This document shows, one piece after another, positions 17,088 through 25,644 of a stretch of 64,000 nucleotides of DNA (within the stretch, counting starts at the first letter, position 1; every line of letters starts with the position of its first letter). Origin of the DNA: Mesorhizobium sp. GTDB lineage: Bacteria; Pseudomonadota; Alphaproteobacteria; Rhizobiales; Rhizobiaceae. The notes under the pieces are model-generated. The model was not told the DNA's origin. It saw nothing but the letters and a program-made list of their open reading frames with translations, and searched no databases. The position numbers and the translations under genes were made by a program. Location of the stretch: positions 1-64,000 of the forward strand of contig SAQL01000029.1 of NCBI GenBank assembly GCA_004020645.1. Reading direction: 5' to 3'.

Positions 17088-17256
17088 TCTCCCCCCTCGA
17101 GGGGGAGATGCCAAGTGGTGGCAAAGAGGGCAGGCCAGAGGGGGTCGGCGCGACTGGACGCGACGCCCCGTAGGACGAAAGAAAAGGTTGGCGCTCTACG
17201 CGCGGCGACCCCCTCTGTCGCCTTCGGCGACATCTCCCCCTCGAGGGGGGAGATTA
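17085..17256. repeat. Family E repeat filling the cobW-tusA convergent gap
   Basis: The element starts with TCTCCCCCCTCGAGGGGG directly after the cobW TGA and ends with CCCCTCGAGGGGGGAGATTA, where the TTA is the reverse of the tusA TAA. It includes imperfect inverted arms (AGAGGGGGTCGGCGCG and CGCGGCGACCCCCTCT). The whole space between the two convergent stop codons is repeat, and it could act as a two-way terminator. Confidence 0.75.
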
Positions 17257-17538
17257 TCCCGCTCGGCCGCCGCCGCGCTCGACGAGGAAGCGATGGCCGC
17301 CTGAGATCGCTGCCGTTTCGATCAGATGATGGCCGCTCTCGGCGCAGAAGGCGGGAATGTCGATGACGGCGAGGGGGTCAGTGGTTTCGAGCCAAAGGCG
17401 GCTGCCCGGCTGCATTGTGGCCAAGCGCTTTTTTGCCTTGAGCACGGGCAACGGGCAGTTCAGGCCTTTGAGGTCGTAGACGGCGGCGGGGCTGGTTGAG
17501 CGCCTGGCTTCCTGGCCCCCATCTTCTTGTGCAAGCAT
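17254..17538 (-). CDS. TusA/SirA-family sulfurtransferase-like protein
   Basis: A 94-residue protein with the TusA core: 'DLKGLNCPLPVLKAKKRL' contains the CPxP motif with the active Cys, and the typical 'AVIDIPAFCAESGHHLI' segment follows. TusA proteins pass persulfide sulfur, for example in tRNA thiolation or cofactor assembly. The ATG at 17538 lies 5 bp after the stop of the L,D-transpeptidase gene, so they likely form an operon. The stop codon coincides with the end of a repeat element. Confidence 0.88.
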   Translation of the reverse strand: MLAQEDGGQEARRSTSPAAVYDLKGLNCPLPVLKAKKRLATMQPGSRLWLETTDPLAVIDIPAFCAESGHHLIETAAISGGHRFLVERGGGRAG

Positions 17539-17543
17539 GAACC

Positions 17544-18836
17544 TCAGCCGCCGAACATGCCGAGCAGCCTCTTCTTCAGCCTTGTCGCCGTGCTTTCGGC
17601 GTCCGCAGCCTGCGTTTCGACTGCCGGGGCGGCCTCCGATGGCGCTACGGTGGCGGTGACGACAGGCATTTCTGCGGCGGCCTTGGCAGCTTCCTTCTCG
17701 GCCAGAGCCTGAGCCTTGGCCGCCTCTTTCTCGGCCTTGGCTGCCTCTATCGCGGCAAGCCTTTGCTCCTCGGCCTTCTGCTTGGCGGCTTTCTCGGCGT
17801 CGAGCGCGGCCATCTTGCGGCCGGCCGGCGAATCGATGCGGCCCATGCGCGCCGTCTCGGTCACCGAGCCGTCGGCGTTGAACGACGGCGGATCGATCGG
17901 CACGCGTTCGCCACGGGCGCGCTTCTTCGACCATTCGGAGACGATGCTGGCTTCCTTGATGCCGGCGATGGTCGGCTTGGGCGCCGGCACGCTGGACTTG
18001 ACCGCGCCGTTGAAAGCCGCCTCGTAGGTGCTCTGATAGGCATTGAAGGCGCTCTTCAGCGAATCCGGCTGCGTCGTCGCGGGGCAGGCACCGGCCGGAT
18101 CGAAGGTCGCGCCGTCAGCCGCGACCTGGTTGAAGACATAGCGCTTCTCGCAGACATCGACCTTCGGCGGCACTTTGGTGATTTCGAAATTGTCGTAGCC
18201 GACCTTCAGCATCTTCCAGAATTCGTAGTTCGGATCTTTGCGATAACGCGCCATGTTGGCGGCGGTCATGCGGAACGGAAAGGCCTGGATCTGGAACTCG
18301 GTCTGCCCGCCCTGGAAGGCATCGCGGCCGAAGGCGTAGATCTGCTCGATCTGCGCGTCGGTCATCGAATAGCAGCCCGACGACGAGCAGGCGCCATGGA
18401 CCATCAGATGGGAACCGGTGCGGCCATTGGCGCGATCGTAGGCGTTGGGATAGCCGATGTTGAAGGCAAGGTGGTAGCTCGACCGCGGATTCATCTGCGC
18501 CGGACGGACCGTATAGAAGCCCTCCGGCGCCTGGCGGTCGCCTTCGGTGTATTTGGGACCCAGCTTGCCCGACCATTTGCAGATGTCGTAGCTGGCGACC
18601 AGGTCGTAGCGGCCGTTGGTCTTGGCCTTCCAGATTTCGAGCTTGCCCTCTTCCTTGAAGATGCGGGCCATCACCGGCGAGGTGCGGGTCATGCCCTTGG
18701 CCTTCATGCTGGCCAGGATCTTGTCGGGCAGCGGCTTGTTGGCCTGGGGGGCAAAATCCTTCATCGAAGAATCGGTGCAGCCGGCGACGCCTATCGCGGC
18801 AATCACAAGTCCGGTGCGGGCAAGCTTGGCAAACAT
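17544..18836 (-). CDS. L,D-transpeptidase-family lipoprotein (YafK-like, YkuD fold)
   Basis: A 430-residue lipoprotein (lipobox GVAGC, Cys at about 20) with a YkuD/L,D-transpeptidase domain at about 45-215. The catalytic signature is 'MVHGACSSSGCYSMTD', giving His and Cys in HGx...SxGC. Enzymes of this YafK-like branch cut or form bonds between peptidoglycan and covalently linked outer-membrane proteins. The C-terminal third is a long Ala/Glu/Lys-rich, probably helical tail (about 340-400). It is upstream of tusA on the same strand with a 5-bp gap. Confidence 0.88.
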   Translation of the reverse strand: MFAKLARTGLVIAAIGVAGCTDSSMKDFAPQANKPLPDKILASMKAKGMTRTSPVMARIFKEEGKLEIWKAKTNGRYDLVASYDICKWSGKLGPKYTEGDRQAPEGFYTVRPAQMNPRSSYHLAFNIGYPNAYDRANGRTGSHLMVHGACSSSGCYSMTDAQIEQIYAFGRDAFQGGQTEFQIQAFPFRMTAANMARYRKDPNYEFWKMLKVGYDNFEITKVPPKVDVCEKRYVFNQVAADGATFDPAGACPATTQPDSLKSAFNAYQSTYEAAFNGAVKSSVPAPKPTIAGIKEASIVSEWSKKRARGERVPIDPPSFNADGSVTETARMGRIDSPAGRKMAALDAEKAAKQKAEEQRLAAIEAAKAEKEAAKAQALAEKEAAKAAAEMPVVTATVAPSEAAPAVETQAADAESTATRLKKRLLGMFGG

Positions 18837-19057
18837 GGCTATGTCTTTTCTTTCGGACCGCAGGCATCAACGCCGCAACCCTAAGTCCGTTAACCTTGAA
18901 AATTCCTTACTGCAAGCGCCGGGCCCTACGGCAATCCGATTGAAACGAGTGCAGCGGCATTTTTGTGGCGAAGGTGCTCAATCTCGCCACATTGCGGCGC
19001 CGAAACAGTCTCGCGGGCCGTCCGATTGAAATCGGACAGCCTGAATCTTCTTGTTTG

Positions 19058-19108
19058 ACCATGATCTTTTCCGAAAACCGGTACCCACTTTTTGGGATCA
19101 TGGTCTAG
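19058..19108. repeat. Family A palindromic repeat at the accA stop
   Basis: The unit ACCATGATCTTTTCCGAAAA...TTTTTGGGATCATGGT is an imperfect 50-bp palindrome also found at 31085-31237 and 47396-47462. The accA stop codon TAG (19107-19105 on the minus strand) is part of it, reading TAGACCATGATCCC. Confidence 0.8.
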
Positions 19109-20055
19109 AGGTTTCGCCCCATAGCCAGGTATTTCTCGCGGCGCTCCTCGCGAAAATCGGTGTTGGCGCCGGAGAATTCCTTCATCGTTTTGGCGATGAG
19201 ATCGCCGGTGGCGGCAATCACCGTTTCCGGGCCACGATGGGCGCCGCCGAGCGGTTCGGGAATGATGGCGTCGATGATCTTCAGCTCCAGCAGATCCTGG
19301 GCGGTGATCTTCATATTGGTCGCCGCATCCTTCGAGCGGGTGGTGTCGCGCCACAGGATCGAGGCGGCGCCCTCCGGCGAGATCACCGAATAGATGGCGT
19401 GTTCGAGCATGTAGACGCGGTTGGCGGTGGCGATCGCGATGGCGCCGCCCGAGCCGCCTTCGCCGATGACCACCGAGATCGACGGCACCTTCAGGCCGAG
19501 ACAGGCCGAAGTCGAACGGGCAATGGCTTCCGCCTGGCCGCGCTCCTCGGCATTGACGCCGGGATAGGCGCCGGCCGTGTCGACCAGCGTCAGCAACGGG
19601 ATATCGAAGCGGTCGGCGAGTTCCATCAGCCGCACCGCCTTGCGGTAGCCCTCCGGTCGCACCGAGCCGAAATTATGCCTCAGCCGGCTGGCTGTGTCCG
19701 AACCCTTTTCCTGGCCGATGATCGCTACCGGCTCGCCGCGGAAGCGGGCGAAGCCGCCGACGATCGCCTGGTCCTCGCCGAAATTGCGGTCGCCGGCAAG
19801 CGGGGTGAAATCGCTGAACAGGCCCTTGATGTAGTCGACGCAATGCGGCCTGTCCGGATGGCGCGCCACCTGCACCTTCTGCCACGGGGTCAGTGCCTTA
19901 TAAGTGTCGCGCAAGGCGTCGCGCACGCGTTTCTCGAGACGGCTGATCTCATCGCCGACATCGACCGCCTCGCCATTCTCGGCGAGCTTCTTCAGTTCGA
20001 GGATCTTGCCTTCGAGATCGGCGACCGGCTTTTCGAAATCGAGGTAATTGTACAT
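19105..20055 (-). CDS. accA: Acetyl-CoA carboxylase carboxyltransferase subunit alpha
   Basis: A 316-residue subunit of the carboxyltransferase that, with AccD, moves carboxyl from carboxybiotin to acetyl-CoA in the first step of fatty acid synthesis. The sequence shows the AccA N-terminal helix region (MYNYLDFEKPVADLE), 'RPHCVDYIKGLF', 'DTAGAYPGVNAEERGQAEAIA' split across the oxyanion region, and 'GEGGSGGAIAI'. The start at 20055 gives the normal family length; the longer frame to 20139 is not supported. accD is not in the window. Confidence 0.96.
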   Translation of the reverse strand: MYNYLDFEKPVADLEGKILELKKLAENGEAVDVGDEISRLEKRVRDALRDTYKALTPWQKVQVARHPDRPHCVDYIKGLFSDFTPLAGDRNFGEDQAIVGGFARFRGEPVAIIGQEKGSDTASRLRHNFGSVRPEGYRKAVRLMELADRFDIPLLTLVDTAGAYPGVNAEERGQAEAIARSTSACLGLKVPSISVVIGEGGSGGAIAIATANRVYMLEHAIYSVISPEGAASILWRDTTRSKDAATNMKITAQDLLELKIIDAIIPEPLGGAHRGPETVIAATGDLIAKTMKEFSGANTDFREERREKYLAMGRNL

Positions 20056-20154
20056 TCTTGAGCGGACCGATAAGCCGGGAGGCAATGACTGACGGAACCT
20101 GGGAAATAAAGGCTCCGGGCGGTGGAACGTCGCCCTCACATAGCGATATGACGT

Positions 20155-21072
20155 CTAGTCGGCAAGCGGATGATGATCGTTGACCAGCCGCACCAGCCGC
20201 TCCTCCAGCACATGTGTGTAAATCTGCGTCGTTGAAATATCGGCATGGCCAAGCAACTGCTGCACGGCCCTGAGATCGGCGCCGTTCTGCAGCAGATGGC
20301 TGGCGAAAGCATGGCGCAGCACATGCGGCGATATTTTCGCCGAGGCGATGCCGGCGCGCGCGGCAAGGCCCTTCAGGTCGCGGGCGAAGACCTGCCTGGA
20401 GAGATAGCCGCTGTCGCTTGCTGCCGGGAACAGGAACGGGCTATCTGCGAAAGCTGGCACCGTTGCCCGGGCAGCGAGCCAGGCCCGCATCGCCATGCGC
20501 GCCTTTACCGACAGCGGCACCATGCGTTCCTTGTCACCCTTGCCGCGCACCATGAAGAAACGATCGTCGCGCAGCGCCACCGTCACCGGCAGGCCGACCA
20601 GTTCGGAGACGCGCAGGCCGGTGGCGTAGAGCACCTCGACCAGCGCATGCAGGCGCAACGCCGCCAGCCTGTCGCCATCGTTCAGCGAGGCATCAGCTGC
20701 TTCTTGCGCCGCACGGTCGATCAGCCGGCCGGTGTCGGCCTCGCTCATCGTCTTCGGCAGCGGCCGGCCTTTCTTCGGACTGTCCAGGGTTCCGGTCGGG
20801 TCGTCGCGGCGCAGGCCTTCAGCATAGAGGAACTTGAAGAACTGGCGGATCGCCGACAGTTTGCGTGCCTGCGAGGTGGCGGCAAAGCCGCGCGCGGCGA
20901 CATCATCGAGATAGGCGCGGATATCGGCGGCGGCGGCACCCGCGAGCCCGCCGCCGATCTCGGCCGAAGCGTCTTCGAGGTCGCGGCGATAGCTGGAAAG
21001 CGTGTTTTCGGCAGCGCCGCGCTCAGCACTCATCATTTCCAGAAAGGCTTCGATGCGGGCAGCGCTGTTCAT
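20155..21072 (-). CDS. xerD: Tyrosine recombinase XerD
   Basis: A 305-residue tyrosine recombinase that, with XerC, resolves chromosome dimers at dif. The N-terminal SAM-like core-binding domain (about 1-95) precedes the catalytic domain with Arg in 'ATGLRVSELVGLP', 'HVLRHAFASHLL' (HxxR), 'LGHADISTTQIYTHV' with the catalytic Tyr. Its chromosomal place between accA and aroK is the housekeeping position in Rhizobiales, so it is not a mobile-element integrase. Confidence 0.94.
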   Translation of the reverse strand: MNSAARIEAFLEMMSAERGAAENTLSSYRRDLEDASAEIGGGLAGAAAADIRAYLDDVAARGFAATSQARKLSAIRQFFKFLYAEGLRRDDPTGTLDSPKKGRPLPKTMSEADTGRLIDRAAQEAADASLNDGDRLAALRLHALVEVLYATGLRVSELVGLPVTVALRDDRFFMVRGKGDKERMVPLSVKARMAMRAWLAARATVPAFADSPFLFPAASDSGYLSRQVFARDLKGLAARAGIASAKISPHVLRHAFASHLLQNGADLRAVQQLLGHADISTTQIYTHVLEERLVRLVNDHHPLAD

Positions 21073-21089
21073 TTCTCTTGGGTCAGTTT

Positions 21090-21146
21090 TTCCAGATTCA
21101 GTTTTACTTGATTCAGTTTTTACTTGATTCAGTTCTTCTGGGGATT
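21090..21146. repeat. Short tandem repeat (TTTTACTTGATTCAG) upstream of xerD
   Basis: Three to four degenerate copies of a 15-18 bp unit containing GATTCAG follow each other between the xerD start and the small membrane-protein gene, and they include that gene's last codons and stop. Confidence 0.7.
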
Positions 21147-21281
21147 CAGCTTTTCGGGAGGGATGCGTACGCTCATTTCGGCCTTTCTCGGCTCGACGAA
21201 CATCGCCAGAGCAAACATCGCGCCATAGACAATGCCGGCCAGAATCGTGAGCGTCACGACAAAGCGGAACAGTGTCGGCAT
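21129..21281 (-). CDS. Small single-span membrane protein between aroK and xerD
   Basis: A 50-residue protein with one hydrophobic helix (about 5-28) and a short cytoplasmic or periplasmic tail rich in Pro, Lys and Glu. Small membrane proteins in the same aroK-xerD interval are common in Rhizobiales, as I recall. The open frame extends to 21521, but the upstream 80 codons do not look coding. The last codons lie in a short tandem repeat. Function unknown. Confidence 0.65.
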   Translation of the reverse strand: MPTLFRFVVTLTILAGIVYGAMFALAMFVEPRKAEMSVRIPPEKLNPQKN

Positions 21282-21556
21282 CAATTTTCGCCCGTCTTGT
21301 TGTTCTGCGTTTCCAAACCCTGTGCCCTTATGAGACGCCAATCCGGCCAATTCAAGGGCGAAGCTCGGATGACGCGCGGCCGCGCCACGCTTGACGCAAT
21401 CAGGCTTTTGATGTCGATACGCCGGCAAAGAGGGCCTAAGCAGGTATTCGTGGGCGGGCACATGAATGCCTGCTTGGATTCTTTGGCTTGGCGCAGGTTC
21501 TTGTCGCAAAACGTGGGACACTTTTCTCGGAACCTGCTTAGAAACATCATGGTGTC

Positions 21557-22162
21557 ATGAACGCGCTACCGGCAAATCCCCCTGATGAGAGCCATGCCGC
21601 GCTGCTCGGCCGGCTGGGCAACCGTTCCATCGTCTTTGTCGGCCTTATGGGCGCCGGCAAGACGGCGATCGGCCGCAAGGTGGCGGCGATCCTGGGGCTG
21701 CCTTTCATGGACAGCGATCAGGAGATCGAAAGCGTGTCGCGCATGAGCGTCCCGGAACTGTTCGAACGCTATGGCGAGCCCGAATTCCGGGCGCTGGAGC
21801 AGCGCGTCATCCTGCGCGTGCTGGAACACGGGCCGCAGGTGCTGTCAACGGGCGGCGGCGCCTTCATGAGCGCGCAGACGCGAGAGGCCATTGCCGGCCA
21901 TGGCGTGTCGGTATGGCTGAAGGCCGAGATCGACCTCTTGATGGACCGCGTTTCCAAGAAGCAGAACCGGCCGCTCCTGAAAAGCGCCGATCCCCGCGCC
22001 GTGATCGAGCGGTTGATGGCCGAGCGCTATCCGGTCTACGCAGCCGCAGATGTCACCGTGCCGACCCGCGACGATCGCAAGGAGGTCATTGCGGCCGAGG
22101 TGGTGAACGCGCTTTGCGGGTATTTCGGCGTTGCAGCCGCGACAGGCGAGGTGCGCTCGTGA
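21557..22162 (+). CDS. aroK: Shikimate kinase
   Basis: A 201-residue P-loop kinase that phosphorylates shikimate at the 3-hydroxyl (fifth step of the shikimate pathway). Walker A is GLMGAGKTAIG (about 31-41), the shikimate-binding 'DSDQEIE' follows, and 'STGGGAF' and 'RPLL' are the other substrate and lid elements. The stop codon overlaps the aroB GTG start by four bases, so the two enzymes are translationally coupled. Confidence 0.95.
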   Translation: MNALPANPPDESHAALLGRLGNRSIVFVGLMGAGKTAIGRKVAAILGLPFMDSDQEIESVSRMSVPELFERYGEPEFRALEQRVILRVLEHGPQVLSTGGGAFMSAQTREAIAGHGVSVWLKAEIDLLMDRVSKKQNRPLLKSADPRAVIERLMAERYPVYAAADVTVPTRDDRKEVIAAEVVNALCGYFGVAAATGEVRS

Positions 22163-23364
22163 GCAGCAATGCGACAGTCACCGTCGAAGTCGGGCTCGGC
22201 GATCGTGCCTATGACATATTGATCGGCTCCGGCCTGCTTTTGCGCGCCGGCACCGAGATTTCGCGCCGCCTGCCCGGCACGCGCGCCGCGGTGGTCACCG
22301 ACGTCAACGTCGCCGCCGCCCATCTCGATACGTTAAAGGCCGGCCTCGAAAAGGGCGGCATCCAGCCTGCCGTCATCACGCTGCCGGCTGGGGAAAAAAC
22401 CAAGAGTTTTGCGCATCTCGAAGAGGTGGTGGACGGCGTCCTCGCCGCAAGACTGGAACGCGGCGATGTCGTCATCGCGCTCGGCGGCGGTGTCATCGGC
22501 GACCTGGCCGGCTTTGCCGCCGGCATCGTGCGCCGCGGCATGAATTTCGTGCAGATCCCGACTTCGCTGCTGGCGCAGGTCGACTCTTCCGTTGGCGGCA
22601 AGACCGGCATCAACAGTGCGCGCGGCAAGAACCTCGTCGGCGTCTTCCATCAGCCGAAACTGGTGCTGGCCGATACCGAAGTGCTCGACACGCTGCCGAT
22701 CCGGGAATTTCGCGCCGGTTACGCCGAACTCGCCAAATACGGGCTCATCGATCGCCCCGACTTCTTCGCCTGGCTTGAGCAAAACTGGGGCAAAGTGTTT
22801 GCCGGCGGCCCGGAGCGAGCCGAGGCCATCGGCGAAGCCTGCCGCGCCAAGGCCGATGTCGTCGCCCGCGACGAGTTCGAGACCGGCGACCGCGCGCTGC
22901 TCAATCTCGGCCACACGTTCGGCCATGCGCTCGAGGCCGCCACCCAATATGACAGCGCCCGTCTCGTCCACGGCGAGGGAGTCGCCATCGGCATGGCGCT
23001 GGCTTATCGCTTTTCGTCACGCCTCAATCTGGCAAGTCCCGACGATGCGGTGCGCGTCGAGACGCATCTTCGCGCCGTTGGCCTGCCCTGGCGCATGGCC
23101 GATATCCCGGGCGAATTGCCTGATGCCGAGGCGCTGCTCGCCTTCATCACGCAGGACAAGAAGGTGTCGCGCGGCGCGCTGACCTTCATCCTGACGCGCG
23201 GCATCGGCCAGGCCTTCATCGCCAAGGATGTGCCGGCGTCGGAAGTGCTGTCGTTTCTGAGGGAGAACCATCCGGGGCAGCAGGAAAGCCGCCCGGGTCA
23301 GCCGAAAGGCAGCCCGGGTCAGCAAAGAGGCCGACTGGGTCAGCCGAAAGGCAGCCCGGGATGA
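22159..23364 (+). CDS. aroB: 3-dehydroquinate synthase with repetitive C-terminal tail
   Basis: A 401-residue NAD- and metal-dependent enzyme that converts DAHP to 3-dehydroquinate. It shows the GGGVIGDLAGFAA motif, 'PTSLLAQVDSSVGGKTGIN', 'GHTFGHALE' with metal-binding His, and 'QDKKVSRG'. The start is GTG at 22159, overlapping the aroK stop. AroB normally ends shortly after 'SFLRE'; here about 30 extra residues of repeated PGQPKGSPG-like units follow (from about 23262), encoded by a tandem repeat. The stop overlaps the next start (ATGA). Confidence 0.95.
   Translation: MSSNATVTVEVGLGDRAYDILIGSGLLLRAGTEISRRLPGTRAAVVTDVNVAAAHLDTLKAGLEKGGIQPAVITLPAGEKTKSFAHLEEVVDGVLAARLERGDVVIALGGGVIGDLAGFAAGIVRRGMNFVQIPTSLLAQVDSSVGGKTGINSARGKNLVGVFHQPKLVLADTEVLDTLPIREFRAGYAELAKYGLIDRPDFFAWLEQNWGKVFAGGPERAEAIGEACRAKADVVARDEFETGDRALLNLGHTFGHALEAATQYDSARLVHGEGVAIGMALAYRFSSRLNLASPDDAVRVETHLRAVGLPWRMADIPGELPDAEALLAFITQDKKVSRGALTFILTRGIGQAFIAKDVPASEVLSFLRENHPGQQESRPGQPKGSPGQQRGRLGQPKGSPG
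23262..23362 (+). repeat. Tandem repeat at the 3' end of aroB
   Basis: A degenerate unit containing GGGTCAGC(C)GAAAGGCAGCCC is repeated about four times and runs to the aroB stop. It encodes the PGQPKGSPG-type tail. Confidence 0.8.
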
Positions 23365-24254
23365 ACGAGGCCGGCTGGGTTGTCGCTGCTGTCCTGGCCG
23401 GGCTCGGCCTGCTCGCTTTCGCCTTTCGCGCGCGCCTGCTCGCCGCCTTCGGCTATGAACTGCAGCGCATCGAGCCGCAGCATTCGAACCATGATGAAGC
23501 GCGCGGCGCCGTCGACGATTTTCGGCGCGACGGCCAGGTGGTGCGCGAGGATCGCGCCCGCATCGGTCGCCTGTCCGATCTCGACGAGCTCGAAGTGTCC
23601 GATGTCATGGTCCATCGCACCAACATGCGCTCGGTCAATGCCGACAATCCGCCGGAAGCGGTGGTGCGCGAGATCCTGCAGAGCCCGCATACCCGGATGC
23701 CCTTGTGGAAGGGCTCGCTCGACAACATCGTCGGCGTGCTGCATGCCAAGGACCTGCTGCGCGCGCTGAACGATGTCGGCAACGACTTTTCCCAGATCGA
23801 CGTCATGAAGATCGCGACAAAACCGTGGTTCGTGCCCGACACCACGACGCTGCAGGAACAGCTCAACGCCTTTCTGCGCCGCAAGGCGCATTTCGCCATC
23901 GTCGTCGACGAGTATGGCGAGGTCGAGGGGCTGGTGACGCTGGAGGACATCATCGAGGAGATCGTCGGCGAGATCGCCGACGAGCACGATATCGACATGC
24001 AGGGGGTCAAGCAGGAAGCCGACGGCTCCGTTGTCGTCGACGGCACTGTGTCGATCCGTGACCTGAACCGGGCGCTCGACTGGAACCTGCCGGACGAAGA
24101 AGCCACCACCATTGCCGGTCTCGTCATCCACGAGACGCAATTGATTCCGGACGAGAAGCAGGCTTTCACCTTTCACGGCAAGCGCTTCGTCGTCATGAAA
24201 CGCGACAAGAACCGGATCGCAAGGCTGAGGATCAGGCCGGCCGGCGACATTTAG
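23361..24254 (+). CDS. HlyC/CorC-type CBS-pair protein lacking the DUF21 membrane domain
   Basis: A 297-residue protein with one N-terminal helix (about 5-27), two CBS domains (about 80-200, 'SDVMVHRTNMRSV' and 'HFAIVVDEYGEVEGLVTLED') and the C-terminal CorC/HlyC transporter-associated domain. Gene order aroB-this-bolA is conserved in Rhizobiales, but the usual protein is about 430 residues with a four-helix DUF21/CNNM domain. Here that domain is absent and replaced by a short segment of about 45 residues. It overlaps aroB by four bases, so the start is firm. Confidence 0.85.
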   Translation: MNEAGWVVAAVLAGLGLLAFAFRARLLAAFGYELQRIEPQHSNHDEARGAVDDFRRDGQVVREDRARIGRLSDLDELEVSDVMVHRTNMRSVNADNPPEAVVREILQSPHTRMPLWKGSLDNIVGVLHAKDLLRALNDVGNDFSQIDVMKIATKPWFVPDTTTLQEQLNAFLRRKAHFAIVVDEYGEVEGLVTLEDIIEEIVGEIADEHDIDMQGVKQEADGSVVVDGTVSIRDLNRALDWNLPDEEATTIAGLVIHETQLIPDEKQAFTFHGKRFVVMKRDKNRIARLRIRPAGDI

Positions 24255-24334
24255 TAGGCTCTGTCCCGGCTAACCAATCCTTGACTGGACGCTTGCCGCG
24301 CCGGCGTGCACTTTCGACTCTGGACTGTCTGGAG

Positions 24335-25144
24335 ATGACGGTGATCGATCGGCGAACCCTGCTTTTGATATCGATGGCTTTGTTGCCGGCCAGCGCTTCG
24401 GCGGCATCGCGCCGGCGCTCGCCGTCTCCGCAAACCTTCGACTACGGACCGGCCAGGCTCGACGTCTACTCACTTGATGGCGCAAGCTCCCTGCCTGTGG
24501 TCCTTTTCATCCATGGCGGTGCCTGGCGGGCCGGCAACCGCACCAACGTCGACGTCAAGCCGGCCTTCCTGCTCGACAATGGCTTCTGCTTCGTCTCCAT
24601 CGGCTACCGGTTGCTGCCTAAGGCCGATGTCGCCACCCAGGCCGAGGATGTCGAGCAGGCATATCGCTATGTGCGCGCCAACATCGCCAGATACGGCGGC
24701 GATCCGAACCGGATAGCGGTCATGGGGCATTCGGCCGGCGGCCATCTCGCCGCACTGACCGGGCTGCGCGGCGGTTTGCCCGGCGTCGCGGCGCTGGTAC
24801 TGAACGACACCAGGGCCTTTGACCTGGAGGCGCTTGCGAGGAGCGGCGGCATGACACCGGCCTATGCCCGGGCCTTTCCCGACCCGGCGCAGTGGCGCGC
24901 ACTGTCGCCTGCCATCCATGTCGGGAGCCGCAAACATCCGCCGACCTTCATCGCCTATTCGCGCGCATCGGGTCGTGAGGCAGCCTCACGGGCCTTCGCC
25001 GAGCGCCTGCGGGCGACCGGAACGGAGGTGACACTGTTCGACGGCAGCGCCTATTCGCACATGTCGATCAATCGCGATTTCGGCGACGAAGGCGACGCCT
25101 TGACCGGTGCGGTGATGATTTTCCTGAGGGCGACGCTCGGCTGA
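24335..25144 (+). CDS. Alpha/beta hydrolase (esterase/lipase family), exported
   Basis: A 269-residue serine hydrolase. The N-terminus has DRRTLLLIS and a hydrophobic stretch ending SASAA, which fits a signal peptide with a weak Tat character. The oxyanion motif HGGAW (about 67) and nucleophile elbow GHSAGG (about 131-136) place it in the carboxylesterase/BD-FAE-like group, with a terminal His in 'YSHMS'. The frame is open from 24281, but ATG 24335 gives the signal peptide. Substrate unknown. Confidence 0.85.
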   Translation: MTVIDRRTLLLISMALLPASASAASRRRSPSPQTFDYGPARLDVYSLDGASSLPVVLFIHGGAWRAGNRTNVDVKPAFLLDNGFCFVSIGYRLLPKADVATQAEDVEQAYRYVRANIARYGGDPNRIAVMGHSAGGHLAALTGLRGGLPGVAALVLNDTRAFDLEALARSGGMTPAYARAFPDPAQWRALSPAIHVGSRKHPPTFIAYSRASGREAASRAFAERLRATGTEVTLFDGSAYSHMSINRDFGDEGDALTGAVMIFLRATLG

Positions 25145-25147
25145 GGT

Positions 25148-25450
25148 CTACCATCTGGTCTTTTCGTCCGGCGCGGCCGGCTCGATCGCCAGCGCGTGGA
25201 CACCAGCCTTCAACTCGTCGGCCAGCAATGCGTTGACCGCGCGGTGGCGCTCGATGCGGCTCATGCCGGCGAAGGCCGAGGAGACGATGCGGACGCGGAA
25301 ATGCGTCTCGCCGGTGCCGTCATAGGTGCCGTGATGATCGGAGTCCTGATGGTGGTGGCCGGCATGGAGATGGCTTTCGTTGATGATGACCAGCCGCTCC
25401 GGCGAGAACGCCTTCTTCAACTTGCCTTCCATCGTCGACTGTATGGACAT
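25148..25450 (-). CDS. bolA: BolA family protein
   Basis: A 100-residue BolA-fold protein. It contains a His-rich insertion (HAGHHHQDSDHHG) and the conserved helix 'SRIERHRAVNALLADEL' followed by 'VHALAI'. BolA proteins pair with monothiol glutaredoxins and influence iron-sulfur trafficking and morphology genes. It is convergent with the hydrolase gene, 3 bp away, and divergent from the J-domain gene. Confidence 0.92.
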   Translation of the reverse strand: MSIQSTMEGKLKKAFSPERLVIINESHLHAGHHHQDSDHHGTYDGTGETHFRVRIVSSAFAGMSRIERHRAVNALLADELKAGVHALAIEPAAPDEKTRW

Positions 25451-25644
25451 TCGTACTTCCCTTCACCACATATGGCGGGCGCATGACCCCCGAAAATCGG
25501 CGCCCTTTGCGCGTCCGGAAGGACGCGCGGTGCCGTCGCCGCGACAAAATTCGCCGATCGCCCGCTTAAATGCCGCGATTCAGCGGTTAGGGCGATCATC
25601 GCGAAAATGTCAATTCTTGTTTCGCACCGGCGAACAGCCCATAA

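Noticed and set aside
15693..17114. Minus-strand open frame of 473 codons
   Set aside because: Antisense to cobW. Its apparent motifs mirror the His-rich repeat of the real gene.
17763..18884. Plus-strand open frame of 373 codons
   Set aside because: Antisense to the L,D-transpeptidase lipoprotein, which has a signal peptide, lipobox and catalytic motif.
20155..21072. Tyrosine recombinase as a sign of an integrated element
   Set aside because: Sequence and position between accA and aroK fit the housekeeping XerD. There is no att site or cargo.
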